Assembly: GCA_029263055.1 (NCBI GenBank)
Contig: JAJCYG010000058.1
Location: 18,517-82,516, forward strand
DNA length: 64,000 nt
Origin: Actinomycetes bacterium
GTDB lineage: Bacteria; Auribacterota; JAJCYG01
Direction: 5' to 3'
A program made the position numbers and the translations under genes. Below, in pieces: positions 1 through 10,100 of the stretch; the first letter of the stretch is position 1, and the number at the start of each line of letters is the position of its first letter. A model generated the notes under the pieces. It had not been told where the DNA came from, did not search any database, and saw only the letters and a list, made by a program, of their open reading frames with translations.

Positions 1-3000
1 GTTGTCACCATGTCTTGAAGAGATTGCTCACGTACTTCTTTGGCTCGTCTATTAATCTTACGTGTTGCTTTTCTCACACGACTTGAAAAACCAGTCACAC
101 CTTCTAAGATCGCCATCGGAAACAACACTTGATCTGCAGGTAAAATCGTCTTTTCATCAATTTCAATCGACTGCATCAAGTAAGCAAATAACGTTCTTTG
201 TATTTCAACTTCTGAAGCATTTTTTCGAACCAAATCTCTAAGCAGATCCACAAACTCCAAACGCAATGTTTGAAAATGTTTTTCAATTTTAGCCGCATTA
301 GAATTTTCGGGCGAAACCACAGGGCGCATATAAGCACGCCAAAACTTTTCAATCCCTTCAAAATCACCCACACCCTGAGAGAGTTGAATAACCATAATCG
401 CTTCAACACGTTTGTCGGTAAGCTCTTTTCCGGCAATATTATTCTTAATGCGAATTTGATTTAATTGATAGACAGCCACAACGCGTTGTAAAAAGAGCTT
501 TGCTTCTTGGGCATTTTCTTGATCTGTTTCGTATTGTAGATTGCGCACATAATAGTCGAGAAGGTCTGAAGCATTTTCTTCACCAAATGGGAGCGTCACA
601 TCAAACCAAGGATAAGCTGTTTGCACTTCTTCTACTAAACCTGGATCAACTAAAGAAAGAAGTGTTCGAATCGTATCTAAATCATCCAGCTTCTCTGATT
701 CAACAGCTTCATTGTATGTCTTTAAAAAATTGTCTGATTCAAAGATCTCAATATTTTTTCTGGCCTCTTGGAACATTCCATAAAGAACACCCGCAATATA
801 TTGAGCCCGGCTCACAGCTTTACCACGATCACTCTGTGACAAGGTCAAAGCACGCTCTTGGCGCCAACGAATAAAACGAATAAATAATCCTGAAAGTCCT
901 ACAGCTAAAAGAGCTGAATAATAGATCAAACCAAAATCAGGGGTACCGGTAGCACCCAATGTAAAAGGGAGCAGGACAAACGCTAATAACGTAGAGGCAA
1001 GCTGAACCACAGCAGGCGTCTTCAACGGAGGAAGCTTAGGCAAAGAAGTGCTTCTTGCTCGGCGCAAATCACGTTGCGTTTCTGCCACTTCAGTCACTAA
1101 GCGCTGAAAAGTGTCATCCCCCTCTTCTCTACCCGACTGAGAAAGACTAATCACATCCCAGTCAATACCACGTAAAAAATCGTGAGCAGGCTCTAAATCA
1201 TTCAGTCCAAATCCATTGACAGAAGCATTCCTTGCTTTTGGCAAATCTGTTTCAATTTTTGATAATGCATTATTCCAATCAACCTCTTCTATTGGAGTTA
1301 ATTTGGGTGCTTCAGGTTGTTTAAATACTTTGGCTATTTTAGCCTGCTTTGCATCTTCTATTCTTTTAACAAAGTCAGCTTGATCTGCCAGACGTTGCTC
1401 TTCGCGTTCTTTAGCCTGTTCAGCTCGAACATCTTCAGCAATGGCTTCTTTCTTTGCCGTTAATGCTGCAGCATTTTCTCGACGGGTACGTGCCAATCGG
1501 GCCCGGTTTTTTGCTTCCCACTTTAGCTGAGCTAAATTACGCGCCACACTTGCTTCTTCTTTAAGGTCACGCTCATTACCGTAAACAAATTGCAAGCCAT
1601 CAATGGAACGGCTGGCAACCGCACTCTTAAAGGCTTGTTTTCCTTTTGCCACTAAAAGAGCCACTCGTTTCTCATCTGCAGTTGTAGATTTTGAATGTAG
1701 TAGAAAGCCTGCAGGATAGTGAGTGGCTGAGATTTTTCTAAAATAAGCGTCCCAATAACGACGCACTTTGTAAGGAAGGTTCACACCGGCCTCGTTAATG
1801 ACGGCGTCTATTTCTAATTGAAGAGCCAGTTCAATGGCTGAAGCATCTTTGCCTTTTTCTTGAAGCAAATAAGCTTGATAACCTAAATATTCTAAGATCA
1901 ATCGCACGGTGTCTGCTTCACGTATCTGTGCACGCACTTCAGGGTTATTTCCTAAGATCACATCTGAAAAAAGATATGAAGGGGTGGCTAAACGGTTTCC
2001 GGTTCCAACTAAGTAGCGTTCTAAAGGAGATAAGCTTGGGGTCATTAACGAAGCATACAAATCTTCGTCCATGGCTTCGGTTAAGCGAGGGGCAATCACA
2101 AGGTGTGAGGTTTCAATTGCTTCAAGTTGTTGTCTTAAACCATCAGTATGAAAACCACCTGTAATTAAAACCGCAATTTTTTTGTTCTGATCTTTTAAAG
2201 CTTGTAAGGTATTTTCAATTAAAGCCACATCTCGTTTTTGAGCCACTTCATAAAACCGGTTAGCAGCCTTAAGAGAACGTGCAATTGATTTATCTTTAAT
2301 AAACTTGAGAATAGCTGTTTTTTGCTGATTAAACTCTTCGAGTTGGGAGCGGGTCACTTCTAATTGGCTCATGGCGTGAACCAGTGCCAACCATTCTGAC
2401 TCTTGTTGTACTTGCTTTTGCTCATCGGTTATTAAAGTAGCGGCCTTTACTTCTTCAGATAAGGCTTTTAATTCAATCATGGCCACTTCAGTACGCAGTT
2501 CTTTTTGTAATTCTAAAAATTGAACTAATGTTTCAAGGTGCTGAAAACGGCCATTGATTTTATAAAGATGAGAGAGACTTAAAAGACGTGAATGATATTC
2601 TAATGATTCAATCTTACCCAAACGAAACTCTAACGACATTTTAATAAGCTGCCCAAGGTCTTCTTTAACCAAACGTTTCTGTAGCTTTTCTAATAAAACA
2701 TCTCGTTCTCGGGCCACTCCTTTAGGACTAATGGTTTTTTGCATTTCTAAGGCTCTGGCTAAAACATTCAGTTCAGGATACGCTTGCGCATCTAAAGAGA
2801 CTTCTAACTCAAGCCACTCTAAGTATTGAACCAAGGAAAGCTCTTGCTCGTAAAGGCGATGTGTTTGGCGATCAAAAGCTAAAAACGCTTCAGGCAGCAC
2901 CATCTCTTTAAGCATTTTATTATCTGCAATCTTTTTGTCTAATACAGGAGCGGACCGTTTACGGGCTTGAGCCATTTTAAGATGAGCTTGAATATTTTGG

Positions 3001-3551
3001 TTATACAGGCCCGCTGTTTCCACACCATAAAGCACAGTTGCAGTTGTTCGGTTCATGGCAAAAAACTCAGCGGCGTTTACTTTCCCCTCTTTTAAATAAG
3101 ATAGGGAGACTACTTCTTTAGCTTTCGCATCTGAAAATTGACGAAAGTAACTTGGGTCAACCTTGCCTTGTGCCCCTTCTAAACAAAGCAACACATCATT
3201 GGCATGACCATTAAAGCCCATATCAAAAAGACGATTTAAAATTTTATCAATGTTTTGTTGTGCCGCAAAGTTGGCATGGGAATCTTGGATATGAATGACA
3301 TAAGGTTTTGATTGATTTTGATCAGTGCTCGTCGATAAATAAGCTTGCTTGAGTTGACCTAGTTCAGGTGGAAGGTCAAATCCTTTGAGAGGTTCAAAAA
3401 GAGAAATTTCGTTTGTTATAGGGGTTTTGATTGAAGGGCTGAATTGAGTGATTCCTTGTGCTTGGACTGCTTCTGCATAAAGAAAAGAGAGAGAAATAGC
3501 AACGGCTACAACTCGCACCCCAAACCTTTGTCTTCGAACTTCATGAAACAT
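1..3551 (-). CDS. Large exported protein with TIKI/ChaN-like N-terminal domain, left-truncated by window
   Basis: The frame is open from an ATG at 3551 to the window edge, about 1,183 codons, so the C-terminus is missing. GGAGG lies 8 nt upstream of the ATG. The product starts MFHEVRRQRFGVRVV and has a hydrophobic signal-peptide core ending near AEAVQAQG. Motifs IQDSHAN, LEGAQG and GGFHTDG define the domain shared with the two giant genes downstream on the same strand; it resembles the TIKI/TraB/ChaN/EreA fold, which is inference. A charged coiled-coil follows, then a membrane pair (about 1015-870 in window bases) and more helical sequence. Expression appears controlled by the c-di-GMP-I riboswitch at 3620-3703. 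Function is unknown. The TIKI-type domain could bind a metal or haem or act as a hydrolase, but no catalytic set can be assigned. Confidence 0.85.
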   Translation of the reverse strand, partial: MFHEVRRQRFGVRVVAVAISLSFLYAEAVQAQGITQFSPSIKTPITNEISLFEPLKGFDLPPELGQLKQAYLSTSTDQNQSKPYVIHIQDSHANFAAQQNIDKILNRLFDMGFNGHANDVLLCLEGAQGKVDPSYFRQFSDAKAKEVVSLSYLKEGKVNAAEFFAMNRTTATVLYGVETAGLYNQNIQAHLKMAQARKRSAPVLDKKIADNKMLKEMVLPEAFLAFDRQTHRLYEQELSLVQYLEWLELEVSLDAQAYPELNVLARALEMQKTISPKGVARERDVLLEKLQKRLVKEDLGQLIKMSLEFRLGKIESLEYHSRLLSLSHLYKINGRFQHLETLVQFLELQKELRTEVAMIELKALSEEVKAATLITDEQKQVQQESEWLALVHAMSQLEVTRSQLEEFNQQKTAILKFIKDKSIARSLKAANRFYEVAQKRDVALIENTLQALKDQNKKIAVLITGGFHTDGLRQQLEAIETSHLVIAPRLTEAMDEDLYASLMTPSLSPLERYLVGTGNRLATPSYLFSDVILGNNPEVRAQIREADTVRLILEYLGYQAYLLQEKGKDASAIELALQLEIDAVINEAGVNLPYKVRRYWDAYFRKISATHYPAGFLLHSKSTTADEKRVALLVAKGKQAFKSAVASRSIDGLQFVYGNERDLKEEASVARNLAQLKWEAKNRARLARTRRENAAALTAKKEAIAEDVRAEQAKEREEQRLADQADFVKRIEDAKQAKIAKVFKQPEAPKLTPIEEVDWNNALSKIETDLPKARNASVNGFGLNDLEPAHDFLRGIDWDVISLSQSGREEGDDTFQRLVTEVAETQRDLRRARSTSLPKLPPLKTPAVVQLASTLLAFVLLPFTLGATGTPDFGLIYYSALLAVGLSGLFIRFIRWRQERALTLSQSDRGKAVSRAQYIAGVLYGMFQEARKNIEIFESDNFLKTYNEAVESEKLDDLDTIRTLLSLVDPGLVEEVQTAYPWFDVTLPFGEENASDLLDYYVRNLQYETDQENAQEAKLFLQRVVAVYQLNQIRIKNNIAGKELTDKRVEAIMVIQLSQGVGDFEGIEKFWRAYMRPVVSPENSNAAKIEKHFQTLRLEFVDLLRDLVRKNASEVEIQRTLFAYLMQSIEIDEKTILPADQVLFPMAILEGVTGFSSRVRKATRKINRRAKEVREQSLQDMVT

Positions 3552-3603
3552 CTGTACACCCTCCAAAGTCTCTCGGATTTCTCAAGTTGCACCTGCTCTG
3601 ATG

Positions 3604-3632
3604 AAAAAACCGAACTGCTGTAGGCAGCTCGG
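3604..3632 (-). terminator. Riboswitch terminator (expression platform)
   Basis: On the minus strand CCGAGCTGC (3632-3624) pairs with GCAGTTCGG (3618-3610) around loop CTACA, followed by six T. The 5' arm is the junction strand of the c-di-GMP aptamer and the loop contains the P1 3' strand. Hairpin and aptamer are therefore mutually exclusive. Confidence 0.88.
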
Positions 3633-3703
3633 CTATCCTAAAAACCTTAACAAGGATCCGTTGCTTTGCGTCCCAGAGTTACCTCTGGTTTGCCACTTTC
3701 TAC
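3620..3703 (-). promoter_or_regulatory. Cyclic-di-GMP-I (GEMM-I) riboswitch
   Basis: Read on the minus strand, the leader has GGCAAACC, then P2 (CCAGAG, a GTAA GNRA tetraloop, CTCTGG), then GACGCAAAGC, then P3 closed by ATCCT/AGGAT, then TAGCCGAGCTGCC. P1 is GTAG/CTAC. This order and the invariant segments match the GEMM-I class. The position equivalent to Vc2 G20 is G, which predicts c-di-GMP rather than cGAMP specificity. The terminator is built from the aptamer's own 3' strand, so ligand binding should block termination (ON switch, inferred). Confidence 0.92.
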
Positions 3704-3713
3704 TTACACTATT

Positions 3714-3742
3714 ATGATAACAGGAAAAGCTGGCTTTGTCAA
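3714..3742 (-). promoter_or_regulatory. Sigma70-type promoter for the riboswitch-controlled left gene
   Basis: Minus strand TTGACA (3742-3737), 17-nt spacer, TATCAT (3719-3714). The start site should fall just upstream of the c-di-GMP aptamer. Confidence 0.8.
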
Positions 3743-3766
3743 GGTGAGCAGGGCATTTTAGTGCTT

Positions 3767-3788
3767 AAAAAGAGTCGGTTTGCTCTTT
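3767..3788 (-). terminator. Possible weak terminator after the 1,085-aa gene
   Basis: Minus strand AAAGAG (3788-3783), 8-nt loop, CTCTTT (3774-3769), then TT. The stem is short and A/T-rich, and it sits between the stop at 3853 and the next promoter. It would separate the two transcription units if functional. Confidence 0.4.
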
Positions 3789-3816
3789 CTAACTCATTCA
3801 AAATGCTGAGGTTAGA

Positions 3817-3831
3817 TGGATATACCTATAT
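3817..3831. repeat. 15-bp repeat, copy 1
   Basis: TGGATATACCTATAT is identical to 48280-48294. Both copies lie in the leader/promoter neighbourhood of a c-di-GMP-I riboswitch gene. It contains the near-symmetric core TATACCTATA. Function unknown. Confidence 0.55.
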
Positions 3832-3852
3832 TTAGGAACGGTCTTATTCTAA

Positions 3853-6800
3853 CTATATAGCGGTGTCAAAGGCTCTATCTGATTGAACCTGAGTGAGTTG
3901 TGAGAAGCCTTCTTCTTCTACTAGAGTGGCAAAACGATCTCTCATGGAAGAAATTTGACCTTGAGTCACAGAGCTAAGAATCAACATAGGCAAAACAAAG
4001 TCATTCTTAGGTTTAATCTCATCTGGAAGTTTGATTGCAGCCACACCCGCACCGACATCACTTAATTCAGACCGGTAAAGCACATGAATCAAGTGGTGGT
4101 AAAGAGCAGGATCTTGACGGGAAAGCTGTTTTAATAGTGTTTCAGCCCGAGGCATGGTATCAAGCAACTCTTGATAACCCCGCACAAAGCGTTCAAATAG
4201 AGGCTGATAACGGGTAAATTGAAGCAGTTCTCGATATTGCTGACGTAATTTTTTCAACTCTTCTCTTTTAAATTCATCTGACAAAATCTCAACAACTCTA
4301 GAAGCCCCTTTTGAATAAGAAATGTCATCTTTGCCAATGCCAAAATCTGAATAAGCATGATGAATCACAATTTCTTCTCCCTTTTTAGGAATACGCGCCC
4401 CTAATTCACGGTCTAAATAAATACCGGTTAAATTATAAATTTTCTCAACTAATCGAAGGCGCTCAGTTTCAAGTTTGGTGTAGATTTTAGCAGGATCAAA
4501 AATTTCACGCGAAGAAACCTCTTCTAAGAATGCAGCCACACCACCAAGAGAGCCTTCTTCTTTACCTGCCATCAGAGCTCGTAGCACTTTTGCTGCTTCT
4601 TTCATACTACTTGAGTCTGTTTTAAAGCCTAACTTGTCATCAATCTCTTTCTTCACACCTAAATCATGAGCCACACGGTTAAAACGTTCTAATTCACTTT
4701 CTCGTTCCAACATCGAAGTTAAAACATAAAAGAGTTCGTTATAATTTAAGCGTCCTGTCTCTTTATATAATTTAAGCTCTCGCTTCCATTTCTCTGCTTT
4801 CTCTAACAAATCTCTACGAGAAATTTCAAGTTCTGAGTTAACCGCTAATTCAACTTGAATGGTTTCTGACTTGGCCTCAATATTTCCGTTATAGACTAAA
4901 AAGAAATCGCCACCTGACATAAACTTATCATCGCCAAGTGATTTAAAATCAACGTCACTAAAGCTTGGATCAATTTCCGTTAACTGGCCTTGAAACTCTG
5001 AAACCAACTGTTTTCGAATTCTAGCCAATGTTTCCGGACGTGTGTTTTTAGCCGCGCCCCCTTTTTTGCGCCAAACATGATCGAGTTTATCTGCATTTTG
5101 TTTGATCACACTCTCCATTAACACGCGGTAGGCGCGCTCCATGTTTTCGAAAAGCTTTCCTGCCTTGCGCTCATCTCCACGTGGGATCATTTTTCTTTGA
5201 TCTGAATCTTTAACAGATAAAACCGAAGTTAAAAAATTTAGTTTGATTCGTGGGTCAAGTTGACCACGTATAGGCTCTTCATTAGCCCCTTTTTCTCGCA
5301 CGTCTGTAGAACGAAACACTTTACCTCTCACGTTAGCAAGGATAGAGCGAACCGCTCCTTTTAACACCTTAATCTCTTCAGACTCATTTAAACCATTCCC
5401 TGTTTCTACAGGCATCCAAAGATAAATAGAATCTGGGGGCCCTCTAAAAGTAAAAATCGGGGCGTTCCAACCATGAAAAAATTCGTCTCCTCTTTGACGT
5501 TCGGCTAATTCTCTGTTTAATTTTTCAACTTGCTCCCACACATAAGTTAAAATCGCAGAAATCACATCATCGGTTCCGCCATGAGTTAAAACTTCATTAA
5601 GAAACTTTGTGTTCACTCCCATCAATTGTGGACTAATCACACGAAACTTCTTAAACATCTCTTCTCGTACTTTTTGACGAATAAAAGTCGCATCTTCTTC
5701 ATCTTCTTCATCTAAGTCATAATTGTCTTTAAGAATTTGCCCACGCATTTCTTCTTCGTATTTAAGAACTTCAGCTTTAATCGTATCACTTATATAGCCA
5801 ATATCAATTTGAACCAAATAACCTGAAGTTCTTACATTGGTAATCGTATTCTGAATCGCCGACTTTTTATTGGGCATACGAAAAAAACGACCATCTTGCT
5901 GACCAAAAACAAGGCTAGAGCCTCTTGTTTGTGCTTGGGCCAGTATATAGTCTTCGTTATTTAAGACTTCTAACTTTTCGTCATTACGATGTCTGTTTTG
6001 ATTTAAGGGATCGGCATCTGGATGAAGTAAGGCCACAGCATCTTTACCACTTTCAGATAAAGTTTGCGAAGCAATTTCATTACGCAAGACCCACTGCTCT
6101 AAAATATTTGGCGCGGTTCGTTTTACACTCCCATTCATATCTCTTAAGGTTTCTTTAAAAGAAGAGGCCACACCAGTCAATGTTGAAGAATCTAAAACAC
6201 CGGCATAATAAGCATGAGGTTTAAAGTCAACAAAGTGTTCTGGATATTCTTGCTGTACCTCAAAAAAAGTTTGATCTAAGTCATCTTCATTTTCATAAAC
6301 CAAGAAATATTGCTCTGAGTGTTGAACCACGTTCACTCCTTTTTCTCGAAGCAACCGTAATATTCCGGGGTTATTATTTTGAACTTCTTCTTCATAATAC
6401 TCTCCTTCAAAAAGGAGACGGCGCACTTCATCATCTTTAGGGTTTTCTTTACCCATTGTTTTAATACGAGAATCCCCATCTAACTGCAAAACACCTAATT
6501 GATATTTTCCTTTGATTAGACGGCGCAGATAAGTTTGAATTTGAAACATGACTTGTTCAACCACTTCAGGATCAGATGTGGGTAAAACAACAACTCTCTC
6601 ATCGCCACCATTCACATAACTAAATCCGCTATAAGCTTTATTTCCTATTTGGCGAACCACATTATTTAAAATACGTTGCATGGCATTGTCAAAATCAGCT
6701 AAAAAAACATCCATAATTTCATTGGTATAAATCCAATTACGAAGTTTTAAATTGTTCACATCAATAAAGATCAAATAAAAATCATCTAATTCGCCAGAAG

Positions 6801-7110
6801 GATCCATTCCAAGACGAATCAACTCACGCGCTTTTTCTTCTCCTGTCGTAATATCATATGCTGTTCGAACCGATTTTCCTTTTAAGAGATCATCGTAAAA
6901 ACTGTCAGGAACAGATAATTGATCGGCAAGCGAAGGAAGAAACATATCTTGTAAAGATTCTTGTTGGGCAACAGCAGGCAAATCAGAAAAGGGCGCAAGA
7001 AAGCTGTTTTGCTTAATAGAACTTGCTGGCAAGCTCCAAGAAAGTAAAACAGCTAAACATAGGCTAAAAAGCCTATATAAAGAGATGTGTTTTGTTGAGT
7101 CCCGTTTCAT
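3853..7110 (-). CDS. Exported protein with three degenerate GGDEF-like domains
   Basis: 1,085 aa; ATG at 7110 with AGAGG 6 nt upstream. A signal peptide (about residues 1-30) is followed by FLAPFSDL, a stretch also seen in the 885-aa gene at 58.1 kb. Residues about 111-215 follow the GGDEF pattern: hydrophobic strand, IDVNNLKLRN, helices, then GGDER at 168-172. A second copy is suggested by LVQIDIG (432-438) and RGPPDSIYLWMP (556-567), and a third by SGGDFFLVY (732-740). All signature loops deviate from GG(D/E)EF and the GH motif is missing, so cyclase activity is doubtful. The rest is charged helix. The C-terminus ends FDTAI, like FDHAI in the 3,625-aa neighbour. It may be a sensor or structural descendant of diguanylate cyclases. 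Location outside the cytoplasm rests only on the signal peptide. Confidence 0.8.
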   Translation of the reverse strand: MKRDSTKHISLYRLFSLCLAVLLSWSLPASSIKQNSFLAPFSDLPAVAQQESLQDMFLPSLADQLSVPDSFYDDLLKGKSVRTAYDITTGEEKARELIRLGMDPSGELDDFYLIFIDVNNLKLRNWIYTNEIMDVFLADFDNAMQRILNNVVRQIGNKAYSGFSYVNGGDERVVVLPTSDPEVVEQVMFQIQTYLRRLIKGKYQLGVLQLDGDSRIKTMGKENPKDDEVRRLLFEGEYYEEEVQNNNPGILRLLREKGVNVVQHSEQYFLVYENEDDLDQTFFEVQQEYPEHFVDFKPHAYYAGVLDSSTLTGVASSFKETLRDMNGSVKRTAPNILEQWVLRNEIASQTLSESGKDAVALLHPDADPLNQNRHRNDEKLEVLNNEDYILAQAQTRGSSLVFGQQDGRFFRMPNKKSAIQNTITNVRTSGYLVQIDIGYISDTIKAEVLKYEEEMRGQILKDNYDLDEEDEEDATFIRQKVREEMFKKFRVISPQLMGVNTKFLNEVLTHGGTDDVISAILTYVWEQVEKLNRELAERQRGDEFFHGWNAPIFTFRGPPDSIYLWMPVETGNGLNESEEIKVLKGAVRSILANVRGKVFRSTDVREKGANEEPIRGQLDPRIKLNFLTSVLSVKDSDQRKMIPRGDERKAGKLFENMERAYRVLMESVIKQNADKLDHVWRKKGGAAKNTRPETLARIRKQLVSEFQGQLTEIDPSFSDVDFKSLGDDKFMSGGDFFLVYNGNIEAKSETIQVELAVNSELEISRRDLLEKAEKWKRELKLYKETGRLNYNELFYVLTSMLERESELERFNRVAHDLGVKKEIDDKLGFKTDSSSMKEAAKVLRALMAGKEEGSLGGVAAFLEEVSSREIFDPAKIYTKLETERLRLVEKIYNLTGIYLDRELGARIPKKGEEIVIHHAYSDFGIGKDDISYSKGASRVVEILSDEFKREELKKLRQQYRELLQFTRYQPLFERFVRGYQELLDTMPRAETLLKQLSRQDPALYHHLIHVLYRSELSDVGAGVAAIKLPDEIKPKNDFVLPMLILSSVTQGQISSMRDRFATLVEEEGFSQLTQVQSDRAFDTAI

Positions 7111-7146
7111 TAAAACCTCTAAATCCCGTCATAAAAATTAAATACA

Positions 7147-7174
7147 AATATACATGATTTTCAGGATTTGTCAA
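7147..7174 (-). promoter_or_regulatory. Promoter for the GGDEF-like gene
   Basis: Minus strand TTGACA (7174-7169), 16-nt spacer, TATATT (7152-7147), 36 nt before the ATG. An inverted repeat GGACA/TGTCC (7176-7197) abuts the -35 and the upstream stop codon. It could be an operator; it has no T-tract to make it a terminator. Confidence 0.75.
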
Positions 7175-7196
7175 GGGACACTATATCTTGTATGTC

Positions 7197-10100
7197 CTAA
7201 ATAGCGTGGTCAAAAGGGTCTACAAGAGGAATTAAAGGTAGATTAGTTTCAGCGTCGGGGCTATTTTTATCGACGATAAAAAGAACTTTTGGGGCGATTG
7301 AAAAGACCTGTAATTGGCGCACTGCAGGATGTTCCCAGTTTCTATCCAAATATTGCCTTAGTCGAAGGGGTGAAACAGAATCAGCCACAACCACGTAATT
7401 GGCCAAATCTTTTTGATAAGCTGAAAGCTGGGCCCACTTTGAAAGAGGAATCCAAATCAGAGACGCCTCTTCTTTTTCAGACAACAAGCGGGCAAAATCT
7501 GTTGTCACATCTGCGATTTGAGCACTTCCATCAAAAGCGTCTCTCAATATCTCTTCAAGATCGGAATCAAAAATCACGTTCCATTCAGGTGAAGGAACAA
7601 GAGACTGGTAATTACGCTGAGTTTGACGCATTTCAAGTTCTAACTCAATAGCGTACGGAATGAGTGCCACTCTTGCTTGATATTCTTTCCAGTCAATATT
7701 CAGTAAATAGTTCATGCCATGTTCAGGATCAGAATCCCATACAACCATAAACTGTCCCCATTTCTCTCTTATTCTTCCCCATTGCGTGGCCTCTTCTGAA
7801 ACAAAAAAGTCGAGTGATGAACCTAAGATGGAAGTAACTTGATTCACTTGATCTGGATCTTGAACTAATTGATCAAGCTGCTCCACCACTTCTTTTAAAA
7901 ATTCAGAAAAACGTTCTTGAGGCACCCAATCTTTCCAATCTTGAGGAGGAACAATCGATTTTTTAACTTGATTGAGTCTAGACTCAAAGCGGAACATTTC
8001 TTTTAAATACTCATTAGTCCCGGTTTGGCGGTATTGCTCCCAGGCCTCGTCATCTTTGCGCGAAAGTGCGGACTTCAATTGTTGGAGCGCGACTTTCATG
8101 GCAGTTAAAACCATATCTCGGTCATTCCTTGAATCATTCAAAAGTTTTTCTACTGAATCAACGTAAGGAAAGCGAGTGTCTGGAAAATAACGTGTGATCA
8201 AAAATTGAATTTTGCTCCATTCTAAATGGAGAAGAAAGTGGTCAAGAAAATCAGCATCTTGGTAAAGAAACTGATACTGAATACGGAAAAGAACTTCTTG
8301 GGCTTGCACCCAATCCTTATCTTGTAGTTGAAAACTCTGGCGCAAACCATTTTTAGCAGACACAGCTTCTAGGTCGAGAGAATCGTCTAGATCAGATTGA
8401 GCCAAAACCGAAGTCCACTGTAACAATTCTATTTGGTCTAATTGAGTGGGAACCCACAAAACATCCATATTCAAATCAAGAGTGGGTTCGGGCAAAGAGA
8501 CCACACCCAAACTTAAGGAACCATCATCAGGGGCTGCTTGGGTTAGCAACCTCTCTTGCTCACTTAACTGCCCAAACAGCGGGGAATCTATATCAACAGG
8601 TGATCGAATACCATCGCGATTATTAGCTTGAATAACCCAACTGACAAGGGTTTTAGCGCGGCTCACATCCGCTGCTTCAAAAAGAGACCCTTCAATCGTT
8701 TGATGCTCTTGAAAATAAAGCAACAACTCATGTGCTTTTTTCAAGGCTAAGAACTCGGTATAATGCGTGCTAATTTGTTTCATTATACCCATAGTCGAAC
8801 TATCTAGGTGACGCTTACGAACCAGCTTTGGAACCACACTCGTCAAAAACTCATAAATAGAAGCAATGCTTTGTCCATCTTCTTGGAGCAAGTTAATACC
8901 ACTACGAAAAAGTTCTAACTGATTAAGGAAAAGCCCTTTTTGGCCCAACTCATTAGCCAGTTGCCCTGAAAATTCATCAAACGCATTACGGATGGTAAAA
9001 AAATCTAACGGAACAAGTAGCTCCCTCTGATCCAGTTTCTTTTGAAGGGCTCGAATGCGACGAACCTCCCCTGTTATTTCCATGCGACGCTCATATCTTG
9101 CTTCATAAGTATAGACCAAATAGTTTAAGAGATTTTTTTGTTCGACAATTAAGCCCTCTCTTTCAGTCATCTCTCCTCTAGAGTTATCTTGAACATAACT
9201 CTCAACAGCAGCAACCAAGGGAACACTTATTTGAGTTTGAATGCCTTCTCTTAATTTTAATTCTCTCTTAACAATCATCATTTCAGAAAGAATCGCAATT
9301 TGTTCACCAAGAACAGTCTCACTTATAGGCTCAAACTCGAGCAAGATCAACTTTAGTTCTAATAAAACCTCTCTTGAAACATCTTCTGTTAAACTCTGGT
9401 TTAACACATCCTTAAAAAGAGTCTCTTCATCCCAATCCCAATTAGGTTCAAAAGGGTCTTCGGCTAAATCAATATAAGGCAGAGAAAAATCATCAAGAAG
9501 AGTGGGTGAGTTTGGATCGCCATTTAATCGACTCTGGACCAAAGATAACAGTTGGCCCACTAAAGGCTCTATCTTTCTTTTTTGAGTCCGCTCTTTATGC
9601 TTTGCACTGATTCTTTGCTCAAATTCAAGAAAATAAGCTTCCATTTCAGGCACATCTAAAAAGCCAAGTTCTCGCACAGCTTTAGCTGCTATCTGGGCCT
9701 CTGTCGCATCATCAGCAAGCTCTTTACGCCCTTTTTCTCTCTCTTTTTTAATTAAGGCATCTACCTCTGCCCGTTTATCGATAAAAGTTACCTCAGAAGC
9801 ATTAACGTCCCACTCGTCCATTATAGCGGCAAACTTGGCTTCAAACTTTTTAGACGGATAAGAATTAAGCACTTCTTTTTCATAAAGCGACTCAGCTAAC
9901 TGGGCCCGATCATAAAGCTCAATAAATTCACGTCTTAACTCAACAAAACGCTCTGCTCGCTTCGAATAGTCCTGAATTTCATCCAGTTTTGATAACTGCT
10001 GCAGTAAAAGAAGTATCTTCCAATCAAAGAGAGAAACTTTTTCTTCTAAATCTTGTTCTTGATTCATTGTTAAACTATCAAACGCATCATCAAATGAGGC

